A stretch of 64,000 nt of DNA, taken from Xanthomonas hortorum pv. cynarae. Lineage in GTDB: Bacteria; Pseudomonadota; Gammaproteobacteria; Xanthomonadales; Xanthomonadaceae. The DNA lies in assembly GCF_002939985.1 (NCBI RefSeq), contig NZ_MDFM01000016.1, forward strand, positions 46,748 through 110,747, written 5' to 3'. The number at the start of each line of letters is the position of its first letter. The stretch's first letter is position 1. Position numbers and translations under genes: made by a program. This document shows positions 1-8,478 of this stretch, in pieces. Under the pieces are notes generated by a model. That model was not told the origin of the DNA. It was given only the letters and a program-made list of their open reading frames with translations, and searched no databases.

Positions 1-96
<96 letters not shown>

Positions 97-99
97 GCC

Positions 100-462
100 G
101 TGCGCAACTGGCGCTGGCTACTGCTGGTGCTGGCGGTGCTGCTGGCTTGGCTGCAGTACCGCTTCTGGTTCGGGCCTGGGAATTCCGGCGAAGTCATGAT
201 GCTGGAAGCCCAGGTCGCGCATCAGACACAGGACAACGAAGGTCTGCGCCAACGCAACCAGGCGTTGGCAGCAGAGGTGAAGGATTTGAAGGACGGCGAG
301 GCGGCAATCGAGGAACGCGCGCGCAGCGAGCTGGGCATGATCAAGCCGGGCGAGACGTTCTATCGCGTGGTCGAGGATGCGCCGCCGCTGCCGCCCGCAG
401 TGGCCGCGCCGTCGATCGAACCTGAGGCGCCCGCTGCAACCGCTCCGGCGGAACAGCCATGA
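100..462 (+). CDS. ftsB: Cell division protein FtsB
   Basis: A 120-residue single-pass membrane protein of the divisome, which with FtsL and FtsQ links early and late septation proteins. Residues 3-21 form one hydrophobic segment ([17 protein letters not shown]). They are followed by a predicted coiled coil to about residue 75 and the conserved [15 protein letters not shown] block. A Pro/Ala-rich tail makes it slightly longer than the E. coli protein (about 103 aa). The start is GTG, three bases after eno, with no better upstream codon. It overlaps ispD by four bases (ATGA), so it is probably translated together with its neighbours. The order eno-ftsB-ispD is conserved. Confidence 0.92.
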   Translation: MRNWRWLLLVLAVLLAWLQYRFWFGPGNSGEVMMLEAQVAHQTQDNEGLRQRNQALAAEVKDLKDGEAAIEERARSELGMIKPGETFYRVVEDAPPLPPAVAAPSIEPEAPAATAPAEQP

Positions 463-1232
463 CCGGTTCGATCTGGGCGATCGTGCCGGCCGCCGGGCGC
501 GGCACGCGCTTTGGTGGACAGACCCCCAAACAATATCTGCATGCTGCTGGTCAGCCTTTGATGGCTTACACGCTGGCGGCACTGGCAGCGCATCCGGTGG
601 TGGCCGGAATTGTCGTGGCGATCGCGCCCGACGATGCCGACTGGCCGGGTTGGACGGCGGTGCAGTCCAAGCCGGTGTTGACCTGCGTGGGCGGCGTGAC
701 CCGCGCCGCATCGGTGCTGGCTGGATTGCTGGCCTTGCCCGAGAGCGTGCGCGCCGACGACTTTGTACTGGTGCACGATGCCGCACGTCCCAATCTGGCG
801 CTGGCCGATCTGGAGCGCTTGCTGGAAATCGGTCGCGGCGATCCGGTCGGCGCAATCCTGGCCGCACCGGTGCGCGATACCCTCAAGCGGGCCGGCGACG
901 ATGGCGGCATCGATGCCACCGAGCCGCGCGAGCGTCTATGGCGCGCGCTGACCCCGCAGCTGTTTCGCCGCCATCAACTGATCCGTGGCCTTACCGAAGC
1001 ATCGGCCGCTGGCGTGGATGTGACCGACGAGGCGATGGCGATGGAGCGGCTGGGATTGCGTCCGTTGCTGGTGGAGGGTGCCGAAGACAACTTCAAGGTG
1101 ACCACGCCGGTTGACCTGGCGCGGTTCGAATTCGAACTGGCACGCCGCGGTGTGGCGGTGGATGCCGAATTAGTGGCCACACGCAACGATGCGGTGTTTG
1201 CCGGTGCCAATCACGACGTCAACACGCTTTAG
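459..1232 (+). CDS. ispD: 2-C-methyl-D-erythritol 4-phosphate cytidylyltransferase
   Basis: 257 aa. IspD transfers CMP from CTP to methylerythritol 4-phosphate, the third step of the non-mevalonate isoprenoid pathway, in the cytosol. The N-terminus carries the nucleotidyltransferase signature ([19 protein letters not shown], residues about 8-26) with the CTP-binding Gly loop, Arg and Lys. Further landmarks are VHDAARPN near residue 105 and TDEAMAME near 190. The ATG overlaps the ftsB stop (ATGA). ispF, which acts two steps later, follows after about 150 bases, an arrangement common in proteobacteria. Slightly longer than E. coli IspD (236 aa) but otherwise ordinary. Confidence 0.95.
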   Translation: MTGSIWAIVPAAGRGTRFGGQTPKQYLHAAGQPLMAYTLAALAAHPVVAGIVVAIAPDDADWPGWTAVQSKPVLTCVGGVTRAASVLAGLLALPESVRADDFVLVHDAARPNLALADLERLLEIGRGDPVGAILAAPVRDTLKRAGDDGGIDATEPRERLWRALTPQLFRRHQLIRGLTEASAAGVDVTDEAMAMERLGLRPLLVEGAEDNFKVTTPVDLARFEFELARRGVAVDAELVATRNDAVFAGANHDVNTL

Positions 1233-1379
1233 AGCGGCTGTCGAACGATTGCCAGGCCGGTTTGCGGAACCGGCTGTGTAGGCCACTCGTACACTGCTCT
1301 CTACTTTGCAACGTCCATGCCGACCTAAACGACAGCTTGCTCCCTGTTATTGGGCACTCTCACTCACCACGGATTTTCC

Positions 1380-1871
1380 ATGTCTTTCAATGTTCGAATC
1401 GGTCAGGGCTACGACGTGCATGCGTTCGGTGCGGGCGATCACGTGATGCTGGGCGGCGTGCGCGTCGCGCACAGCCATGGCGTGCTCGCGCACAGCGATG
1501 GCGACGTGGTGTTGCACGCGCTGTGCGATGCGATGCTGGGCGCGCTGGCGCTGGGCGATATCGGTCAGCACTTTCCGCCGTCCGACCAGCGCTGGAAGGA
1601 CGCCGACAGCGCGCAGTTTCTGCGGCACTGCGATCACTTGCTGCGCGAGCGTGGCTGGCGCGTTGGCAATGCCGACATCACCGTGGTCTGCGAGCGCCCC
1701 AAGATCGGCCCGCATGCGCTGGCAATGCGCGAACGCATCGCCGGCCTGCTGGCGATCGAGCTCGATGCGGTCAGCGTCAAGGCCACCACCAGCGAACAAC
1801 TCGGCTTCACCGGTCGCAGCGAAGGCATCGCTGCGCAGGCGGCGGTGTTGCTCGGCAGGATCGCAGCCTGA
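1380..1871 (+). CDS. ispF: 2-C-methyl-D-erythritol 2,4-cyclodiphosphate synthase
   Basis: 163 aa. IspF converts CDP-methylerythritol 2-phosphate into the cyclodiphosphate with release of CMP in the MEP isoprenoid pathway, as a metal-dependent homotrimer. The start chosen is the ATG giving [16 protein letters not shown]. It places the metal ligands D12 and H14 at the family position, and an upstream in-frame start would add a non-conserved leader. The typical [13 protein letters not shown] loop and the C-terminal [11 protein letters not shown] block are present. It lies downstream of ispD, 147 bases away, probably in the same transcript. Confidence 0.95.
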   Translation: MSFNVRIGQGYDVHAFGAGDHVMLGGVRVAHSHGVLAHSDGDVVLHALCDAMLGALALGDIGQHFPPSDQRWKDADSAQFLRHCDHLLRERGWRVGNADITVVCERPKIGPHALAMRERIAGLLAIELDAVSVKATTSEQLGFTGRSEGIAAQAAVLLGRIAA

Positions 1872-2038
1872 CGGCGACAAACAAAACCACTGCGCTCATC
1901 GTCATGCAGGCGCGGCAGGTGCTCTGTACAGCATGTCGCACGCGCACCCTGCGGTTCCGAGCGTGCCGTCCACACTCACCTGACGACTGCCGGCCAGGTT
2001 TTTAGCCGCTCTAACTCGCAGTCACGCACGCCGGGCTC

Positions 2039-2075
2039 GCCTCGGCGCTGCAATGCGACACCACCGCGCCGAGGC
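2039..2075. repeat. Perfect 10-bp inverted repeat between ispF and truD
   Basis: The arms GCCTCGGCGC (2039-2048) and GCGCCGAGGC (2066-2075) are exact reverse complements separated by 17 bases. The hairpin sits in the 251-bp space between ispF and truD, 48 bases before the truD start. There is no T-tract, so it is not a standard terminator. An RNA structure in the truD leader or a DNA-binding site is possible. The rest of this space shows nothing I can name. Confidence 0.5.
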
Positions 2076-2122
2076 ATTCGGCACACAGCGCACGACACGT
2101 CGGCGCGAAGGTCAACCACAGC

Positions 2123-3226
2123 ATGAGCGACACCTTTCTTCTGCCGCGCGCGCATGGCGCTGCGGTCCTTGGCGCAGCAATGCGCAGCACGCCCGAAGAT
2201 TTTCAGGTCGATGAGCTGCCGGCATTCGAAGCTTCCGGCGAAGGCGAGCACCTGTTGCTCAGCGTGCGCAAGCGTGGCCAGAACACCGCGTACATCGCCA
2301 AGAAACTCGCACTGTGGGCAGGCATTGCGGAAATGGGCGTTGGCTACGCAGGGCTGAAGGATCGCCACGCAGTGACCACGCAGCGTTTCAGCGTGCATCT
2401 GCCCAAACGTATCGCGCCGGACATCGCTGCGCTCGACGACGACGAAATGCAGGTGGTCGACAGCACCTGGCACAACCGCAAGCTGCAACGCGGCGCGCTG
2501 CACGGCAATCGCTTCGTGCTGACGCTGCGCCAGGTGCAGGGCGAACGCGATGCGATCGAGCAACGCTTGCAGGCGATCGCCGCACGCGGCATTCCCAACT
2601 GGTTCGGCGAACAACGCTTTGGTCGCGATGGTGGCAACGTGGCATCGGCGTTGGCGATGTTCGGCTACACGCTGGATACCGCCGGTGCGTTGGTGCCGGC
2701 ACCGAAGCGGCGTCTGCGCAACGATCAACGTTCGATCCTGTTGTCGGCGGCGCGCTCGGCACTGTTCAATCGCGTGCTCACTGCGCGCGTGGAGCAGGGC
2801 AGTTGGGACACTGCGCTGGAGGGCGAGGCCTGGATGCTGGATGGCTCACGCAGCGTGTTCGGTCCCGAGCCGTGGAGCGAGGTGCTGGCCGAGCGTCTGG
2901 CGCGCTTCGATATTCATCCCAGTGGTCCGTTGTGGGGCGTGGGCGAGCTGCGTTCGACCGACCAGGCTGCAGCAGTGGAGCGGGGCGCGTTGTCCGATCC
3001 GCAATCCGAGGCGCTGCGGATCGGTCTGGAAGCCGCTGGCTTGAAGCAGGAGCGCCGCGCCTTGCGTTTGCGCCCGCAAGGATTGGACTACCGCTGGCTG
3101 GATGCGCAGACCCTGCAGGTCGAATTCGCACTGCCGCCGGGCTGCTACGCCACCGCGGTGCTGTGGGAGCTGGGCGAGGTGATCGACGCAGGTCGCGGCA
3201 TGGCCAATGTCCGTTCCGACACTTGA
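2123..3226 (+). CDS. truD: tRNA pseudouridine(13) synthase TruD
   Basis: 367 aa. TruD isomerises uridine 13 of tRNA-Glu to pseudouridine. The catalytic aspartate motif [11 protein letters not shown] is present, with the Asp at residue 80, as in the E. coli enzyme. Other family landmarks are TPEDFQVDE near residue 23, [14 protein letters not shown] near 155 and ARSALFN near 212. The arrangement ispF-truD-surE is conserved in gammaproteobacteria, although an smrB-like gene on the opposite strand separates truD and surE here. The ATG gives [12 protein letters not shown]; no strong ribosome-binding site is visible. Confidence 0.95.
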   Translation: MSDTFLLPRAHGAAVLGAAMRSTPEDFQVDELPAFEASGEGEHLLLSVRKRGQNTAYIAKKLALWAGIAEMGVGYAGLKDRHAVTTQRFSVHLPKRIAPDIAALDDDEMQVVDSTWHNRKLQRGALHGNRFVLTLRQVQGERDAIEQRLQAIAARGIPNWFGEQRFGRDGGNVASALAMFGYTLDTAGALVPAPKRRLRNDQRSILLSAARSALFNRVLTARVEQGSWDTALEGEAWMLDGSRSVFGPEPWSEVLAERLARFDIHPSGPLWGVGELRSTDQAAAVERGALSDPQSEALRIGLEAAGLKQERRALRLRPQGLDYRWLDAQTLQVEFALPPGCYATAVLWELGEVIDAGRGMANVRSDT

Positions 3227-3283
3227 GTTTTGCGTCGTGCGGCGACGCGCAGCGCAAACAAACGTTGCCGGAGCCGAGGCGTT

Positions 3284-3312
3284 GTAGGAGCGGCCCTGGC
3301 CGCGACGGGCGT
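3284..3312. repeat. REP-like palindromic element (TAGGAGCGGCC type)
   Basis: TGTAGGAGCGGCCCTGGCCG contains a 6-bp perfect hairpin, GCGGCC (3290-3295) and GGCCGC (3298-3303), with a 2-base loop, preceded by the GTAGGAG head and followed by CGACGGGC. This head-plus-hairpin layout is typical of intergenic REP sequences that are abundant in Xanthomonas and Pseudomonas genomes. It lies between the convergent genes truD and smrB, the usual location for REPs, where it may act on mRNA ends. Confidence 0.7.
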
Positions 3313-3350
3313 CACCGATAACACCGAACAATGCGCCAGCGCAGCTTTCG

Positions 3351-3896
3351 CTAGCGCCGCGCCAACAACACCAACAACGCTCCCGTGCCGCCTTGCGTGG
3401 CCGGCGCCGAATGAAACGCCAGCACATCGTTGCGCTGGCGCAACAGACGGTCCATCAGGTTCTTCAACACCGGCGCGCCGTTGTCCGACTGCAGCCCCTT
3501 GCCATGGATGATGCGCACGCAGCCGTGTTCGTGCGCATGCGCATCGAGCAGGAACTGACGCAACAACGACTCGGCCTGCGCTGCGGTGGCGCCATGCAGA
3601 TCCAGTTCGTCCTGGATCGAGAACTGGCCGCGCTTGAGCCGCTGAAACAAGCGGGTGGGAAGATTCTCGCGCCGATAACTGGCGGTGTCGCCCGCCTCCA
3701 ACGGCGCGCTGTCGCGCAGCAGACGTGCGAATTCGGTGTGCGCTTCGGCGTCGTCGCGCTCGGCCATGCGCGCGCGCGGCTTCGGTCGCGGTTTGGCGTT
3801 GGCCGGGGGGGCGACTTCACGAATCGGCTTGACCGCGCCAATCGCTGCGCGGAACAACGCGCCGTCGTCTTCGTCTTCAGGATGCGACATGCTCAC
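3351..3896 (-). CDS. smrB: Smr-domain endonuclease, SmrB-like
   Basis: 181 aa. The C-terminal half is an Smr domain with the LDLHGATAAQAE motif (the DLH catalytic signature) near residue 100 and the IIHGKG motif near 140. The N-terminal EDDGALFRAAIGAVKPIREV resembles the start of E. coli SmrB, the nuclease that cleaves mRNA at collided ribosomes. Length (E. coli 183 aa) and the N-terminal likeness favour SmrB over the shorter SmrA. It is transcribed leftward between truD and surE, an insertion relative to the E. coli order. The role in ribosome rescue is inferred from family membership. Confidence 0.82.
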   Translation of the reverse strand: MSMSHPEDEDDGALFRAAIGAVKPIREVAPPANAKPRPKPRARMAERDDAEAHTEFARLLRDSAPLEAGDTASYRRENLPTRLFQRLKRGQFSIQDELDLHGATAAQAESLLRQFLLDAHAHEHGCVRIIHGKGLQSDNGAPVLKNLMDRLLRQRNDVLAFHSAPATQGGTGALLVLLARR

Positions 3897-3989
3897 AGCG
3901 TAACGTGCCCAACCTCAGGTGCAAGCGAAGATCAAGCGCGAAGGCGAGGGACGCATCCGGTATCATGACTCGGTTTTCCGAGGAGTCCC

Positions 3990-4769
3990 ATGCGCGTACT
4001 GGTTAGCAACGACGACGGTGTCGACGCCCCCGGCATCCAGATTCTGGCCGAGGCGCTGCGGCGTGCCGGTCATGAAGTGATGGTGGTCGCCCCTGACCGC
4101 GACCGCTCCGGCGCCAGCAATTCGCTGACGCTGGACGTGCCGATCCGCACCCGCCGCATCGACGCGCAGACCTGCGCGGTGGCCGGCACGCCGACCGACT
4201 GCGTGCATCTGGCGCTGACCGGCATGCTCGATTACGACCCGGACATCGTGGTTTCCGGCATCAACAACTCGGCCAATCTCGGCGACGACGTGATCTATTC
4301 GGGCACCGTGTCGGCCGCGATGGAAGGCCGCTTCCTCGGCTTGCCCGCAGTGGCGGTCTCGTTGGTGACGCACAACCATGAAGCGCATCACTACGAAACC
4401 GCCGCGCGCGCAGCGGTGGAAATCGTGGCGCGCCTCAAATCCGATCCCTTGCCCGCCGACACCATTCTCAACGTCAACGTGCCGGATCTGGCCTGGTCGG
4501 ATGTGCTCGGTTTCGAAGTCACCCGGCTCGGCAACCGCCACCGTTCCGAGCCCTGCGTGCCGCAACGCGATCCGCGCGGCCGTACCGTGTACTGGATCGG
4601 CCCGGCCGGTCCCGAGCAGGATGCCGGCGCCGGCACCGATTTCCACGCCGTGCGCACCGGGCATATCTCGATCACCCCGATCCATGTCGACCTCACCCGC
4701 TATCAGGCGCTGGAAACCGTCGCCGGCTGGGTCGGTGGCCTGAATGCCGCACTGGACGCACCGGCATGA
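3990..4769 (+). CDS. surE: 5'/3'-nucleotidase SurE
   Basis: 259 aa. A metal-dependent phosphatase acting on nucleoside monophosphates, associated with stationary-phase survival. The N-terminus [16 protein letters not shown] carries the Asp-Asp metal site (D8, D9). The [22 protein letters not shown] block near residue 92 is the SurE signature with the metal-binding Asn. Its ATG is preceded by CGAGGAGTCCC, a clear ribosome-binding site. The stop overlaps the pcm start by four bases, and surE-pcm coupling is conserved across gammaproteobacteria. Confidence 0.96.
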   Translation: MRVLVSNDDGVDAPGIQILAEALRRAGHEVMVVAPDRDRSGASNSLTLDVPIRTRRIDAQTCAVAGTPTDCVHLALTGMLDYDPDIVVSGINNSANLGDDVIYSGTVSAAMEGRFLGLPAVAVSLVTHNHEAHHYETAARAAVEIVARLKSDPLPADTILNVNVPDLAWSDVLGFEVTRLGNRHRSEPCVPQRDPRGRTVYWIGPAGPEQDAGAGTDFHAVRTGHISITPIHVDLTRYQALETVAGWVGGLNAALDAPA

Positions 4770-5446
4770 CGCCGAGGCTGCGTCTGCTGCAACCGGAGTC
4801 GGTGGGGATCGGCATGACCTCGCAACGCGTGCGCGACCGGCTGGTCGAGCGCCTGCGCGAGGCCGGCATCCAGGACGAGGCCACGCTCAACGCGGTGCGT
4901 ACCGTGCCGCGCCATCTGTTCATCGATGAAGCGCTGGCCTCGCGCGCCTACGAAGACACCGCATTGCCGATCGGCCACGGCCAGACCATCTCGCAGCCCT
5001 GGGTGGTCGCGCGCATGACCGAGGCGGTGCTGCAGGTCGGCCCGACCAAGGTGCTGGAAGTGGGCACCGGATCCGGCTATCAGGGCGCGATCCTGGCCGC
5101 GCTGGGCCTGGAGGTCTATACCGTCGAGCGCATCGGAGACCTGCTACGGCAGGCGCGCAAGCGCTTCCGGCATCTGGGCATGAACGTGCGCAGCAAGCAC
5201 GACGACGGCCGCATCGGTTGGCCCGAGCATGGTCCCTACGACGCCATCGTGGTCACGGCTGCCGCCCCGGCGCTGGTCGATGCGCTGGTCGATCAACTGG
5301 CGGTCGGCGGGCGGCTGGTCGCCCCGGTTGGTGGTGCGTCTTCGCAATCCCTGATGCAACTCACACGTGGTGCCGATGGCGCAATCGAACAGCAGGTTCT
5401 GGCGCCGGTCACGTTCGTCCCGCTGTTGTCGGGCATGCTGGATTGA
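4766..5446 (+). CDS. pcm: Protein-L-isoaspartate O-methyltransferase
   Basis: 226 aa. Pcm methylates L-isoaspartyl residues in aged proteins with S-adenosylmethionine so that they can revert to aspartate. The SAM-binding motif [16 protein letters not shown] lies near residue 96. [17 protein letters not shown] near 72 and the C-terminal [11 protein letters not shown] block are typical. The ATG overlaps the surE stop (ATGA). An internal Met at residue 17 ([10 protein letters not shown]) aligns better with the E. coli N-terminus and is a possible alternative start. Confidence 0.95.
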   Translation: MTPRLRLLQPESVGIGMTSQRVRDRLVERLREAGIQDEATLNAVRTVPRHLFIDEALASRAYEDTALPIGHGQTISQPWVVARMTEAVLQVGPTKVLEVGTGSGYQGAILAALGLEVYTVERIGDLLRQARKRFRHLGMNVRSKHDDGRIGWPEHGPYDAIVVTAAAPALVDALVDQLAVGGRLVAPVGGASSQSLMQLTRGADGAIEQQVLAPVTFVPLLSGMLD

Positions 5447-5464
5447 ATCCATGAGAGTTCCTCG

Positions 5465-6079
5465 ATGAAGATCTTCGGGCCGTTGTACGACGTGGCCATT
5501 CGTTGGTCGCGCAACCGGCGCGCACCTGCGCTGCTGACCGGCCTCAGTTTCGTTGAGGGCTTCATCTTCCCGGTACCGCCGGAAGTGATGTTGGCGCCGA
5601 TGTCGCTGGCCGAACCCAAGCGTGCATTGTGGTTCGCCACCTTGAGCCTGATCGGCTCGGTGTGCGGCGCGCTGGTCGGCTATCTGCTCGGCCATTTCGC
5701 CTTTGCCGCATTGCAGCCGGCGATCGAATGGCTGGGCTGGAGCGTGAAGATCCAGGCGCAGATCGAGATGCTGCGCGCACTGGTGGCCGAGTCGCCGTGG
5801 AAGGCCTTCTGGGCACTGGTGCTGGTGGGCTTCACCCCGATTCCGCTGAAGATCTTTACCTGGGCCTCGGGCGTGGTCGGTGTGCCGATCCTGCCCTTCA
5901 TCGCCAGCATGTTGGTGGGGCGCGGCAAGCGCGTGTATCTGGTGGCCGGCGCGATCCGGCTAGGTGGCGCGCGCGCCGAAGCGGCCTTGCATCGCTGGAT
6001 CGAACCGTTGGGCTGGGTAGCCATGGCGGTCCTGGCTGCGGGAGCAGGGTGGTTGGTGTGGAAGACAATGAACGGATGA
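5465..6079 (+). CDS. YqaA-family (DedA-like) inner-membrane protein
   Basis: 204 aa with several hydrophobic segments and the SNARE-associated/VTT fold signatures: FVEGFIFPVPPEVML near residue 30 and ALVLVGFTPIPLKIFTWASGV near 118. The family resembles E. coli YqaA. DedA relatives are linked to lipid transport and membrane homeostasis, but the substrate of YqaA proteins is unknown. It lies 18 bases after pcm and its stop overlaps the nlpD start (ATGA), so it is embedded in the surE-pcm-nlpD operon, where E. coli has no such gene. Confidence 0.85.
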   Translation: MKIFGPLYDVAIRWSRNRRAPALLTGLSFVEGFIFPVPPEVMLAPMSLAEPKRALWFATLSLIGSVCGALVGYLLGHFAFAALQPAIEWLGWSVKIQAQIEMLRALVAESPWKAFWALVLVGFTPIPLKIFTWASGVVGVPILPFIASMLVGRGKRVYLVAGAIRLGGARAEAALHRWIEPLGWVAMAVLAAGAGWLVWKTMNG

Positions 6080-6849
6080 GCACGTTGCAGATGAATTCGG
6101 TACGTAAGACAGCAGTCATGCTCGTGGTCGCCGCCGGGCTGACCGCCTGTAGCAGCGCCACGGTAGTGCGTTCGCCTGGGGCGGGCGGTTCGTCGTCCTC
6201 GCGTCCGTCTGCGGCTGCGCGTGCATCGGTGCCGCGCCCAGGTGCGACCGTCACCGTCCAGCGCGGCGACACGCTGTACGCCATTTCGCGCCGGACCAAT
6301 ATCACTGCGCCGGATCTGGCCGCCTGGAACGGGCTGTCCTCGCCGAACACCATCTATCCAGGCCAGACGCTCAAGCTGTATCCGGGTGGTGCCAGCAAGC
6401 CGGGCAGCAGCACCTCGACGGCCGGCACGGTGGTTCCGCCGCGGCCGACTGCGCCGATCGCTGCACCGGTCAGTAGTGGATTCCAGTGGCGCTGGCCAGC
6501 CGACGGCGTGGTGGTCGGGACCTTCGTCGCCGGCGAGACCACCAAGCAGGGCGTGGATATCGCCGGTGCCAGCGGGCAGGCGGTACGTGCCGCAGCCGAT
6601 GGTGTGGTGGTGTATTCCGGCGCCGGCCTGGTCGGTTACGGCGAGCTGATCATCATCAAGCACAACGACCAGTGGCTGTCCGCCTACGGTCACAACCGCA
6701 AGCGCCTGCTCAACGAAGGCCAGAGTGTCAAGGCCGGCCAGCAGATCGCCGAGATGGGCCGCAGCGGTGCCGCCCGCGACATGCTGCACTTCGAGATTCG
6801 CTACAACGGCAAGCCGGTGGATCCGCTGCTGTATCTGCCTAAGAAGTGA
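6076..6849 (+). CDS. nlpD: NlpD-type lipoprotein, LysM + degenerate M23 domain
   Basis: 257 aa from an ATG overlapping the yqaA stop. A second in-frame ATG at 6091 is an alternative start. A lipoprotein signal ends in AAGLTACSS, with the lipidated Cys near residue 22. A LysM domain follows at about 55-100 (VTVQRGDTLYAISRRTNIT ... YPGQTLKLYP). The C-terminal LytM/M23 domain has GVDIAG where active peptidases have a His ligand, the same degeneration as in E. coli NlpD. It is therefore probably an activator of the amidase AmiC and not a peptidase. In E. coli rpoS follows nlpD; here it does not. Confidence 0.9.
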   Translation: MSTLQMNSVRKTAVMLVVAAGLTACSSATVVRSPGAGGSSSSRPSAAARASVPRPGATVTVQRGDTLYAISRRTNITAPDLAAWNGLSSPNTIYPGQTLKLYPGGASKPGSSTSTAGTVVPPRPTAPIAAPVSSGFQWRWPADGVVVGTFVAGETTKQGVDIAGASGQAVRAAADGVVVYSGAGLVGYGELIIIKHNDQWLSAYGHNRKRLLNEGQSVKAGQQIAEMGRSGAARDMLHFEIRYNGKPVDPLLYLPKK

Positions 6850-7025
6850 TTGGGGATTTGGGATTTGGGATTCGCACCTGCAACGGCGCTGGGCTGATGG
6901 TGCTGCGTGGAAGGTGCGGTCTACCGGCCTGACAATCGCTTGGGGCATCGTTGCGGCTGTTCGCCTGAGAGCGAAACTTGCTCCAGCCCGCGTTTACGAA
7001 TCCCCAATCCCGACTCCCTAATCCC
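6848..7025. repeat. Inverted GGGATT-type repeat pair flanking a 122-bp spacer
   Basis: The left arm (6848-6874) is a run of GGGATT-like units, GATTGGGGATTTGGGATTTG then GGATTCG. The right arm (6997-7025) is its approximate reverse complement, beginning CGAATCCCCAATCCC. The pair occupies the gap between convergent nlpD and the Mth938-like gene. The right arm covers the stop codon and last residue of the Mth938-like gene. Such GGGATTC arrays recur in Xanthomonas and Stenotrophomonas intergenic spaces. The spacer shows no gene. Confidence 0.65.
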
Positions 7026-7398
7026 GTCCCTCAAGAATCATCGCCAGCGCCACCCGGCGGCCTTCGCTGGCCAGCACGTTGTAGGTGCGCGCCGCGGCCG
7101 CATTGGTCATCGCTTCCAGGCCGATGCCGCGGGTCAGGCAGGCTGCCAGCACGTCCGTCTTCGGGAACTGCTGCCGCTCGCCGGTGCCCAGCAGGATCAC
7201 CGCCGGGGCCAGCGCCAGCACCGCGTCCATATGTCCGGTCTGAAGCTGTTCCAGGCTGGGCACCGGCCAGCGTTCGACCAGTTCATCGGGCATCAGGATG
7301 AAGCTCTGCTGCAAGATGCGCTCGTTCACCTTGGCATGGCGGCCATCGGCCGCGCGCAGCGCATAGGTGTAGTCGGGATGTTCCTGGCTTAAAGGCAT
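7018..7398 (-). CDS. Mth938-like (DUF498/NDUFAF3-type) domain protein
   Basis: 126 aa, a single small domain of the Mth938/NDUFAF3 family. Recognisable features are SFILMPDELVERWPV near residue 31, the AVILLGTGERQQFP block near 65 and IGLEAMTNAAAARTYNVL near 90. Human NDUFAF3 is a complex I assembly factor, but the bacterial proteins have no established function. It lies 15 bases after yhbY on the same strand and is probably co-transcribed with it. Its 3' end runs into an inverted repeat arm. Confidence 0.8.
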   Translation of the reverse strand: MPLSQEHPDYTYALRAADGRHAKVNERILQQSFILMPDELVERWPVPSLEQLQTGHMDAVLALAPAVILLGTGERQQFPKTDVLAACLTRGIGLEAMTNAAAARTYNVLASEGRRVALAMILEGRD

Positions 7399-7413
7399 AA
7401 CGAACTCGTCAGG

Positions 7414-7719
7414 TCAGCCGCGCGGCAACACGATCTGGCGCTTTTCCTTGCTGGGGCGGTAAAGAATGGCGACATGGCCGATCCGCTGCACCAGCGCGCT
7501 GCCGGTCTTTTGAGTAATGTCGGCAATCATGGCGTCGCGGGCCTCGCGATCCTCCGATGCCACCTTCACCTTGATCAGTTCGTGGCGCTCGAGCACTTCC
7601 TCGAGTTCGGCCAGAAATGCCGGCGTGACCCCTTTGCCGCCGGTTTGCAGCAGTGCTTTGAGATCGTGGGCCTGGCCGCGCAGGAAACGGTTCTGGGCGG
7701 AGGTGAGAACAATGGACAT
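7414..7719 (-). CDS. yhbY: Ribosome assembly RNA-binding protein YhbY (CRM domain)
   Basis: 101 aa, essentially one CRM domain that binds pre-50S ribosomal RNA. The signature GGKGVTPAFLAELEEVLERHELIKVKV spans residues about 28-54, and the IGHVAILYRPS block closes the domain. E. coli YhbY is 97 aa. It is transcribed divergently from rlmE, exactly as in E. coli, across a 65-bp shared promoter region. Confidence 0.93.
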   Translation of the reverse strand: MSIVLTSAQNRFLRGQAHDLKALLQTGGKGVTPAFLAELEEVLERHELIKVKVASEDREARDAMIADITQKTGSALVQRIGHVAILYRPSKEKRQIVLPRG

Positions 7720-7784
7720 GCAGGATCAAAGGGAAGCAAAGGGTGTTCAGGGTATCATGGCGACCCGTTCGGACCCCTTTGCCA

Positions 7785-8417
7785 ATGCCCTCCCGCAGTA
7801 AAAGCAGCCAGCGCTGGCTCAAGGAACACTTCGCCGACCCTTACGTGAAGAAGGCTCAGGCCGAAGGCATGCGCTCGCGCGCTGCCTACAAGCTGGAGGA
7901 ATTGCTCCAGCGCGACCGTCTGCTCAAACCCAACATGGTGGTGGTCGATCTGGGCGCCGCGCCCGGCGGCTGGTGCCAGCAGGTGCGCAGGTCGTTGGGC
8001 GACACCGGCCGGGTACTGGCGCTGGATATCCTGGAGATGCCCCCGCTGGCCGGGGTGGAGTTCCTTCATGGCGACTTCAGGGAACAAGCCGTCCTATCGG
8101 AATTCGAAGCGATGTTGGGCGATGTGCCGGTGGACCTTGTTCTGTCCGATATGGCCCCCAATAAGAGTGGCATGGATGCGGTCGACCAACCGCGGATGAT
8201 GCACCTGGCGGAACTGGCGATGGAATTTGCCGACAACCACCTCAAGACGGGTGGGGCATTTTTGATCAAGCTGTTCCAGGGTGTTGGATCCGACGACTAC
8301 ATTCGCGAGCTTCGCCGCCGCTATGAGAAGGTGACGATTCGCAAACCGGCGGCCTCGCGCAAGCGCTCCCCGGAAGTTTATGCGCTCGGTCAGGGCAAGC
8401 GTGCCCAGATCAAGTAA
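7785..8417 (+). CDS. rlmE: 23S rRNA (uridine-2'-O-)-methyltransferase RlmE (FtsJ/RrmJ)
   Basis: 210 aa. RlmE methylates the 2'-OH of U2552 in the 23S rRNA A-loop during late 50S assembly. The SAM site VVDLGAAPGGWCQQ is near residue 52, the catalytic Asp motif LVLSDMAPNKSG near 121, and the IKLFQG strand bearing a catalytic Lys near 161. The start was set at MPSRSKSSQRWLKEH, which matches the family. An upstream in-frame ATG would extend into the divergent promoter region. ftsH follows 61 bases later, the conserved rlmE-ftsH-folP order. Confidence 0.95.
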   Translation: MPSRSKSSQRWLKEHFADPYVKKAQAEGMRSRAAYKLEELLQRDRLLKPNMVVVDLGAAPGGWCQQVRRSLGDTGRVLALDILEMPPLAGVEFLHGDFREQAVLSEFEAMLGDVPVDLVLSDMAPNKSGMDAVDQPRMMHLAELAMEFADNHLKTGGAFLIKLFQGVGSDDYIRELRRRYEKVTIRKPAASRKRSPEVYALGQGKRAQIK

Positions 8418-8478
8418 GCTGCCAATGACCACCGTGTTTCAAGAATTTGAAGAGTAGAGGGCACCGGAGCCAATGAGG

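Noticed and set aside
6907..7392. 161-residue frame on the plus strand after nlpD
   Set aside because: It runs through the inverted repeat and antisense to the Mth938-like gene, with no motif or ribosome-binding site.
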